Below the pieces are notes generated by a model. It made no database searches. It saw only the letters and a program-made list of their open reading frames with translations, and was not told where the DNA came from. From CAJCIS01 sp965276755 (GTDB taxonomy: Bacteria; Pseudomonadota; Alphaproteobacteria; Acetobacterales; Acetobacteraceae), in assembly GCA_965276755.1 (NCBI GenBank), contig OZ255625.1, positions 620,001 to 684,000 on the forward strand: a DNA stretch of 64,000 nucleotides, written 5' to 3'. Both the position numbers and the translations under genes were made by a program. Of the stretch, positions 58,862 through 64,000 are shown in pieces (positions within the stretch are counted from its first letter, which is position 1; each line of letters opens with the position of its first letter).

Positions 58862-60040
58862 TCAGGCCGCCGCTTGGGATTGGTGTTCGGCGCGGAGTAG
58901 CCCGATAGCGTAATCGAGCCAGGGCAGGAGAGCCTCGATGTCCGTCGTTTCTACCGTAGCACCGCCCCAGATGCGCAGATGCGGCGGGGCGTCCCGGTGG
59001 CCGGCAATGTCGAGTGCCACGTTTTCGCGCTCCAGCATTGCCGCGAGGTTTTTCACGGCGGCCACCTGGTCGTCTTTTGATAATGCCCTGAACCAGGGTG
59101 CTGCGATGGCGATGCAGATCGAGGTGTTGCTGCGTGTGGTTGGATCAACGGCCAGGAAGCGCGCCCAGTCCGTGGTCGGCACCCAAGCTTCCACCGCGGC
59201 CAGATTGGCTCGGCTGCGCGCGATCAGGCCGGACAGGCCGCCTACGGACTCGGCCCAGCGCAGGCCGTCCAGCGCATCTTCGACACAGAGCATCGAGGGC
59301 GTGTTGATCGTCTCGCCCACGAAAATGCCGTCGATCAGCGTGCCGCCTTTTGCCAGGCGGAAGATTTTGGGCAGCGGCCAGGCCGGCGTGTAGGTTTGCA
59401 GGCGTTGGACTGCGCGTGGCGAAAGGGCGAGCATGCCGTGGGCCGCTTCCCCGCCCAGCACTTTTTGCCACGACCAGGTGACGGCATCGAGCTTGTCCCA
59501 CGGCAATTCCATGGCGAAAGCAGCGCTGGTTGCGTCGCACAGAACGAGGCCTTCGCGATTGGCGCTGATGAAATCGCCGTTCGGGAGTTTGGCGCCGCCG
59601 GTGGTGCCGTTCCAGCACAGCACCAGATCGCGCGCGGGATCTATCGCGGAGAGGTCGGGAATGCCGCCATAGGGCGCGCGCAGCACGCGGGCATCGATTT
59701 TCAATTGGCGCACGGCATCCGTGGCCCAGCCTTCCGAAAAGCTTTCGAACGCCAGCACGTCGCACCCGCGCGCGCCGAGCAAGGTCCACATGGCGCATTC
59801 AAATGCGCCAGTATCCGAGCCGGGCATGATGGCGAGCTTCCAATCCTCGGGCATGCCCAGTATGGCGCGCGACTTTTCGATGACTTCGACCAGCGCTGCC
59901 TTGGGGGCCCTCGCGCGATGGCTGCGGCCGAGTTGTGCGACACGCAGCGCATCCAGCGACCAGCCCGGCCGCTTGGCGCAGGGGCCTGATGAAAAATGGG
60001 GGTTGTGCGGACGCAAATCCGGTTTCGCGGCGAGCGACAT
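58862..60040 (-). CDS. serC: Phosphoserine aminotransferase
   Basis: 392-residue PLP enzyme of the alphaproteobacterial SerC type, converting 3-phosphohydroxypyruvate and glutamate to phosphoserine. The N-terminus contains NPHFSSGPCAKRPGWSLDAL, a family hallmark. The PLP lysine is in VTWSWQKVLGGEAAHGML, and the substrate end has TTRSNTSICIAI. ATG at 60040 follows GGGAGA. A hairpin with T run in the leader suggests attenuation or a structured 5' end. First gene of serC-serA. Confidence 0.96.
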   Translation of the reverse strand: MSLAAKPDLRPHNPHFSSGPCAKRPGWSLDALRVAQLGRSHRARAPKAALVEVIEKSRAILGMPEDWKLAIMPGSDTGAFECAMWTLLGARGCDVLAFESFSEGWATDAVRQLKIDARVLRAPYGGIPDLSAIDPARDLVLCWNGTTGGAKLPNGDFISANREGLVLCDATSAAFAMELPWDKLDAVTWSWQKVLGGEAAHGMLALSPRAVQRLQTYTPAWPLPKIFRLAKGGTLIDGIFVGETINTPSMLCVEDALDGLRWAESVGGLSGLIARSRANLAAVEAWVPTTDWARFLAVDPTTRSNTSICIAIAAPWFRALSKDDQVAAVKNLAAMLERENVALDIAGHRDAPPHLRIWGGATVETTDIEALLPWLDYAIGLLRAEHQSQAAA

Positions 60041-60110
60041 AGTCTGGTTCTCCCTTACAGAAGAAAAGCGCCCCGGTGGGGGGGCGTGACCCACCGCGGG
60101 TCCTAGGGGG
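60041..60110 (-). promoter_or_regulatory. Structured serC leader, possible serC RNA motif
   Basis: On the - strand, CCCGCGGTGGG (60099-60089) pairs with CCCACCGGGG (60079-60070), with a nine-base loop. It is followed by TTTTCTTCT and then the GGGAGA ribosome site and the serC start. A conserved serC leader motif is known in alphaproteobacteria at this position, but I have not aligned this sequence to it. Terminator-like shape suggests attenuation. Confidence 0.45.
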
Positions 60111-60255
60111 GAATGGCGCGCCTGGCAAGCCGGGCCTCTACGCCGTTCGCTTGCGCAAGCTGCATGGCTGCCTTCAGTATTCCTTTACCCAGCGCTCTGC
60201 CGCTGCAAGGATCACGGAAAAGGCGCCGCACGAGCGCCATACGGGAAGCACACGC

Positions 60256-61827
60256 ATGCACATCGACAGGCCGGGCTTGCTGACGCGCGAACGAATTGTC
60301 GCACCCGCCGGCTATAATCGCTGGCTGGTGCCTCCGGCCGCACTGGCGGTGCACCTTTCCATCGGCATGGTCTATGGCTTGAGCGTATTCTGGCTACCAC
60401 TTAGCCAAGCGATCGGCATCACGAAATCTGCTGCGTGCAGCCCGCATTCCATGCTGAACGCATTGTTCACCAAGCAATGCGACTGGACGCTCGGCGACCT
60501 CAAGGAAATATTTACCGTCGCCATCGTGGTGCTGGGCGCGTCGGCCGCGATCTGGGGCGGGTGGCTGGAACGCGCGGGGCCTCGTAAAGCAGGACTTGTT
60601 GCAGCCATCTGTTGGCCGGGGGGGCTCGCGATCACCGCGCTCGGCGTGCACGTGCACCAATTATGGTTGATGTGGCTGGGCGGCGGCGTGATCGGCGGCA
60701 TCGGGCTGGGGCTTGGCTATATCTCGCCCGTATCAACGCTGATTGCATGGTTTCCCGATCGGCGAGGCCTGGCCACGGGACTTGCGATCATGGGCTTTGG
60801 CGGCGGTGCCATGATCGGCGCGCCCCTGGCAGCCAAGCTGATGGCGGCGTTCAGCACGCCCAACGATGTGGGTGCGGCACCGACATTGCTGGTCATGGCG
60901 GCAATCTACGCGGTATTCCTGACCGCGGGCGCGTTTTTGTATCGCGTCACTCCTGGCGCGGCTGCGGCGGGTGGCGCGGCGATAGGCCCATCGGTTTCGG
61001 TGCGGGACGCGCACAAGACACCACAATTCTGGCTGCTATGGGCGGTGCTTTGCCTCAACGTGTCCGCCGGCATAGGCGTGCTGGAAATGGCGAGCCCCAT
61101 GCTGCAGGAAATATTTGGCGGCAAGCTGGTAGGTGCGCCGGGCCTGGGGTATGGCGCACTCTCACCCGATCAACACAAGGCTGTGGCGGCCGTTGGCGCC
61201 GAGTTCATCGGCTTTTTGTCGCTGTTCAATATTCTGGGGCGCTTCTTTTGGGCGTCATCATCGGATCGGCTGGGGCGGCGGCTCACCTTCGCGATTTTCT
61301 TCCTGCTCGGGGCGGCGGTGTATGCCGGCGCGTCCAGCCTGGCGCATGGCGGTCATCTGGCATTGTTTGCGGCCAGCATGGCGCTTCTGCTTTCGATGTA
61401 TGGCGGCGGCTTTGCCAGTATTCCGGCGTATTTGGCCGACATGTTCGGGCCTGGAAACGTGGGCGCCATCCATGGGCGGCTTTTGACAGCGTGGTCGGCC
61501 GCGGGGCTGATCGGGCCATGGATCGTCAACAATCTGCGGGAGTCGCAGCTTGCGGCCGGCGTGGCGCGGCAGAACGTCTATGACACCGCTTTGCTGGTGC
61601 TGGCCGGACTGCTCATCGCAGGGTTTGTCTGCAATCTGGCGGTGCGGCCGGTTGCACGCAAATGGTTCACCTTGGCGCCCACGGCGGCGGTTACGCCCGC
61701 CGAGGCGATGTCCGCCGCGCCCGGCGGGTTTGGCGCAATCGCGCTGCTGCCATGGCTTGCCGTTGGGCTTCCGCTGCTATGGGGATTTTGGCAGACGATG
61801 CAGAAGGCGGCGGTGCTGTTCAAATGA
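60256..61827 (+). CDS. MFS transporter, oxalate/formate antiporter (OFA) type
   Basis: 523-residue membrane transporter with about 12 helices. The start AVHLSIGMVYGLSVFWLPLS is the OFA-family signature near the N-terminus. A cysteine-containing extracytoplasmic loop (SAACSPHSMLNALFTKQCDW) and the MFS motif WFPDRRGLATGLAIMGFGGG follow. OFA members exchange small organic acid anions such as oxalate, formate or pyruvate, so a small carboxylate is expected. ATG at 60256 with GGAAG upstream. An in-frame upstream extension to 60076 has no coding character. Confidence 0.88.
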   Translation: MHIDRPGLLTRERIVAPAGYNRWLVPPAALAVHLSIGMVYGLSVFWLPLSQAIGITKSAACSPHSMLNALFTKQCDWTLGDLKEIFTVAIVVLGASAAIWGGWLERAGPRKAGLVAAICWPGGLAITALGVHVHQLWLMWLGGGVIGGIGLGLGYISPVSTLIAWFPDRRGLATGLAIMGFGGGAMIGAPLAAKLMAAFSTPNDVGAAPTLLVMAAIYAVFLTAGAFLYRVTPGAAAAGGAAIGPSVSVRDAHKTPQFWLLWAVLCLNVSAGIGVLEMASPMLQEIFGGKLVGAPGLGYGALSPDQHKAVAAVGAEFIGFLSLFNILGRFFWASSSDRLGRRLTFAIFFLLGAAVYAGASSLAHGGHLALFAASMALLLSMYGGGFASIPAYLADMFGPGNVGAIHGRLLTAWSAAGLIGPWIVNNLRESQLAAGVARQNVYDTALLVLAGLLIAGFVCNLAVRPVARKWFTLAPTAAVTPAEAMSAAPGGFGAIALLPWLAVGLPLLWGFWQTMQKAAVLFK

Positions 61828-61841
61828 GCGCCATAAAAATC

Positions 61842-61899
61842 AACGCGGGGTTTGTGGGGGGCTGACGTATACGTCAGCCACATCTCCCCAATTCTTGCC
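61842..61899. repeat. Family A right arm with GCTGACGTATACGTCAGCC insert
   Basis: An arm-like stretch (CAACGCGGGGTTTGTGGGGG) joined to the perfect palindrome GGCTGACGTATACGTCAGCC (61860-61879) and CACATCTCCCC. It is directly adjacent to the full element at 61903-62082, so two copies lie head to tail or one is nested against the other. The same palindrome, with one change, forms the core at 27201-27327. Confidence 0.8.
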
Positions 61900-61902
61900 T
61901 TA

Positions 61903-62082
61903 TACCAGCCAGCAGAAAGATTGACTCCCAGAGTAAGGCTGGGGGAGATGTGCCATCCCCCCCAGACCCCCCGTCGATTGTAGAGCCTCGTTCAAAATAA
62001 TGACGGGGGGTTTGGGGGGGATGGCACATCTCCCCCAATCTTTCTCTCCCTGATCATGTGTCAGTTTGTACGCCGGTTGGTA
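61903..62082. repeat. Family A element, full length with Y and X ends (copy 12)
   Basis: 180 bp. Y end left (TACCAGCCAGCAGAAAGATT then GACTC), canonical core hairpin about 61934-62043, X end right (TGTGTCAGTTTGTACGCCGG then TTGGTA). Flanked by TTA at 61900-61902 and 62083-62085, a likely 3-bp target duplication. The right-hand TTA is the stop codon of the phzF-like gene. Confidence 0.9.
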
Positions 62083-62859
62083 TTATACGTCTATATTCCC
62101 ACAAGCGTAGAGTACCGCCGTTCCCGCCATCAGCACGCGATCACCGCGCAACGTGCAAACCATATCCCCGCCGCGCGCGCTCGCCTGGTGACACGCAAGA
62201 GTGGTACGGCCGAGCAGCGGCGCCCAATAGGGCACGACCTGCGTGTGCAGAGAGCCCGTGACGGGATCCTCGGCAATGCCGTAAGCCGGCGCGAAATAGC
62301 GGCTGGTGATATCGGCGCTGTCGCCCCCTTGCGCGGTGACGATCAGTGCGCCGCCAGGCAGGCGCGCGATGGCGGCAATGCCGGGGCGCAGTGTTCGCAC
62401 AGCTTCCGCGCTTTGAAGCACCGCAATCAGATCGGCCGATTGCAGGACGCGTTGCACGGGCACGCCCAGTGCTTCGTGCAGGCCGGCGGGTGCGGCAATT
62501 TCGCGGTAAGCGCGTGCCGGGAAGTCCAGCGTGATACGTCCGTCCCGTGCCTGCGCGATCAGCTCGCCGGAGCGGGTGCGGAAATGATAAGGTCCAGGTG
62601 TGCCAAGCAGGTTCAGGACGAAGGCCGTGGCGAGGGTCGCGTGGCCGCACAGATCCACCTCCACGGTCGGCGTGAACCAGCGCAGATGGTGACCGCGATC
62701 CTCGCGCACGGCGAACGCCGTTTCGCTGAGGTTATTCTCCGCGGCAATCGACTGCATCAACGCGTCGCCAAGCGGTGCATCCGGCAGCAGCACGGCGGCT
62801 GGATTGCCGCAAAAAACGCGGTCGGTGAAGGCATCCACCATCCAGTAGGCCAGGCTCAT
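62083..62859 (-). CDS. PhzF-family isomerase/epimerase
   Basis: 258-residue protein with the diaminopimelate-epimerase-like fold. The family start MSLAYWMVDAFTDRVFCGNPAAVLL and the catalytic Glu in AAENNLSETAFAV are present, as is VDLCGHATLATAFVL. The C-terminal half has YGIAEDPVTGSLH, conserved in PhzF proteins. The substrate is unknown; most members outside phenazine clusters are uncharacterised. The start overlaps the glmM stop (ATGA). The stop codon abuts a repeat element end. Confidence 0.92.
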   Translation of the reverse strand: MSLAYWMVDAFTDRVFCGNPAAVLLPDAPLGDALMQSIAAENNLSETAFAVREDRGHHLRWFTPTVEVDLCGHATLATAFVLNLLGTPGPYHFRTRSGELIAQARDGRITLDFPARAYREIAAPAGLHEALGVPVQRVLQSADLIAVLQSAEAVRTLRPGIAAIARLPGGALIVTAQGGDSADITSRYFAPAYGIAEDPVTGSLHTQVVPYWAPLLGRTTLACHQASARGGDMVCTLRGDRVLMAGTAVLYACGNIDV

Positions 62860-64000
62860 GCAGCAGGCTCCAGTGCTGCGTGCTCGATGACCGCGCACAG
62901 CGTATCGACCACGCGATGCACCAGCGCTTCGTCCTCGGCCTCGGCCATGACGCGGATCAGCGGCTCGGTGCCGCTGGGGCGCAGCAGCAGGCGGCCGCGT
63001 CCATCGAGCATCTCCTCCGCGCGCGCGCGCGCAGCGATCACGGACGGATGCTGCAACGGCGACGGCCCGCGATACCGCACATTTTTGAGCAGTTGCGGCA
63101 GCGGCGTGAAGCGGCGGCATACTTCGCTGGCGGGTCGCTTTTCCTGCGCGATCGTGGCCAGAACTTGCAAGGCGGCAACCAGCCCGTCACCGGTCGTCGC
63201 GAAATCGGACAGGATCATGTGGCCCGATTGTTCGCCGCCGATATTGCAGCCGGTCTCGCGCATAATTTCCATGACGTAGCGATCGCCCACGGCAGTGCGG
63301 TGCAGCACAATGCCTTGGGCGTCCAGGAAACGCTCCAGCCCTAGATTGGACATCACGGTTGCGACAATGCCGCCGCCGCGCAGCCGCCCGTCACGCGCCC
63401 AGGCCTGGCCGATCAGGGCCAGCACCTGGTCACCATCGATCAGCGCGCCGCGCTCGTCGGCCAACAGCACGCGGTCTGCATCGCCGTCCAAAGCCATGCC
63501 CAGATCGGCGCCGTGCGCCAGCACTTCGCCGCAGAGATGGCGCGGGTGCGTGCTGCCACATTGATCGTTGATGTTGATGCCGTCCGGCGATACGCCGATG
63601 GCAATCACTTCCGCACCCAGTTCGCGCAGCACCGTGGGTGCCACGCGATACGCCGCGCCATGCGCGCAATCGATCACCACACGCACGCCATCCAGCGTCA
63701 GGCCGCGCGGAAAACTCGCTTTGGCGTTTTCGATATAGCGGCCAGCCGCATCCTCCAGACGCCGCGCGCGGCCAAGCGCCGCGGGTGCAGCCAGACGCGC
63801 GGAAAGATCGGACGCCATCATTGCTTCAATCTCCGCTTCCGTCTCGTCTGACAATTTGTAGCCGTCCGGCCCGAACAATTTGATCCCGTTATCCTCGAAG
63901 CGGTTGTGGCTGGCCGAAATCATGACACCCAGATCGGCGCGCATGGAACGCGCCAGCATGGCAATGGCCGGCGTCGGCAGCGGGCCGACAAGCAGCACAT
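62856..64000 (-). CDS. glmM: Phosphoglucosamine mutase (5' part beyond window)
   Basis: Partial: about 381 residues seen, the N-terminal 70 or so continue past base 64000. It interconverts glucosamine-6-phosphate and glucosamine-1-phosphate for UDP-GlcNAc and peptidoglycan. The phosphoserine loop MISASHNRFEDNGIKLFG, the metal loop ALDGDADRVLL, the sugar loop IGGEQSGHMIL and the phosphate loop LLRPSGTEPLIRVM are all in order. Downstream and coupled is the phzF-like gene. An internal ATG near the window end is not the real start, because the family has a further N-terminal segment. Confidence 0.96.
   Translation of the reverse strand, partial: VLLVGPLPTPAIAMLARSMRADLGVMISASHNRFEDNGIKLFGPDGYKLSDETEAEIEAMMASDLSARLAAPAALGRARRLEDAAGRYIENAKASFPRGLTLDGVRVVIDCAHGAAYRVAPTVLRELGAEVIAIGVSPDGININDQCGSTHPRHLCGEVLAHGADLGMALDGDADRVLLADERGALIDGDQVLALIGQAWARDGRLRGGGIVATVMSNLGLERFLDAQGIVLHRTAVGDRYVMEIMRETGCNIGGEQSGHMILSDFATTGDGLVAALQVLATIAQEKRPASEVCRRFTPLPQLLKNVRYRGPSPLQHPSVIAARARAEEMLDGRGRLLLRPSGTEPLIRVMAEAEDEALVHRVVDTLCAVIEHAALEPAA

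Noticed and set aside
1832..62082. Repeated G/C sequences as a CRISPR array
   Set aside because: Copies are dispersed, paired as hairpins and kilobases apart, without regular spacers or cas genes.
5797..62082. ISAzo13-type transposase as the mover of family A elements
   Set aside because: Its terminal repeats (GGGTCTGTCAGGAA) do not resemble the TACCA/TGGTA ends. Only the TTA flank is shared.

Overview
The window is high-GC bacterial chromosome from an alphaproteobacterium, most likely Rhodospirillales/Acetobacteraceae. The evidence is gene content: a hopanoid-type RND transporter, a triheme dehydrogenase cytochrome subunit, an acid peptidase of family S53, a GH44 endoglucanase and a serC-serA operon with a structured leader. 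Family and genus are inferences. I see no rRNA, tRNA, CRISPR array or phage module.

Layout. 0.2-4.9 kb: alpha/beta hydrolase, a membrane protein/XRE regulator pair, a SAM methyltransferase and a FUSC transporter. 4.9-7.1 kb: an AT-richer accessory patch with two small unknown genes (one broken by a stop codon) and a complete ISAzo13-type insertion sequence. 7.3-10.3 kb: a LOV-domain (blue-light) hybrid histidine kinase. 10.5-18.2 kb: dTDP-rhamnose synthesis (rfbB, rfbA, rfbC, rfbD), a GT2 glycosyltransferase and a divergent tandem-domain glycosyltransferase. 18.4-21.8 kb: GH44 hydrolase, NADH pyrophosphatase, small secreted proteins. 21.8-34.9 kb: two versions of the ATP-grasp/alpha-E/transglutaminase peptide-modification system, one split over three genes and one fused, with a Panacea-domain gene plus two-TM gene, a GST and a vapBC pair between them. 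35-41 kb: LutC-like protein, lipoprotein esterase, HpnN-like transporter, S53 peptidase. 41.2-49.5 kb: a 1750-residue Gly/Ala/Asn repeat protein, a response regulator and a hybrid kinase. 49.5-57.2 kb: J-domain-like protein, DUF4142, PsiE, triheme cytochrome, AsmA-like protein. 57.3-64 kb: serA, serC, an OFA-type MFS transporter, phzF-like and glmM (cut by the window end).

The most striking feature is a family of long, very G/C-biased hairpins between genes. Each has two arms of about 45 bp around a loop of about 20 bp. I count 12 complete hairpins and about seven single arms. Complete copies always lie downstream of at least one gene and never between divergent genes, so they probably act as transcription terminators or mRNA 3' structures. 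Three copies keep conserved outer ends (an X end and a Y end, starting TACCA and finishing TGGTA), and a fourth keeps one such end. Two of the three are flanked by matching 3-bp TTA/TAA sequences. This points to a non-autonomous MITE-like mobile element whose eroded cores are now spread through the genome. In three genes the arm has become coding sequence and supplies a proline- or glycine-rich C-terminal tail, and in others an element end carries the neighbour's stop codon. Two other dispersed palindrome families are also present.

Start codons were chosen from domain boundaries, overlaps with upstream genes and visible Shine-Dalgarno sequences. Uncertain ones are flagged.
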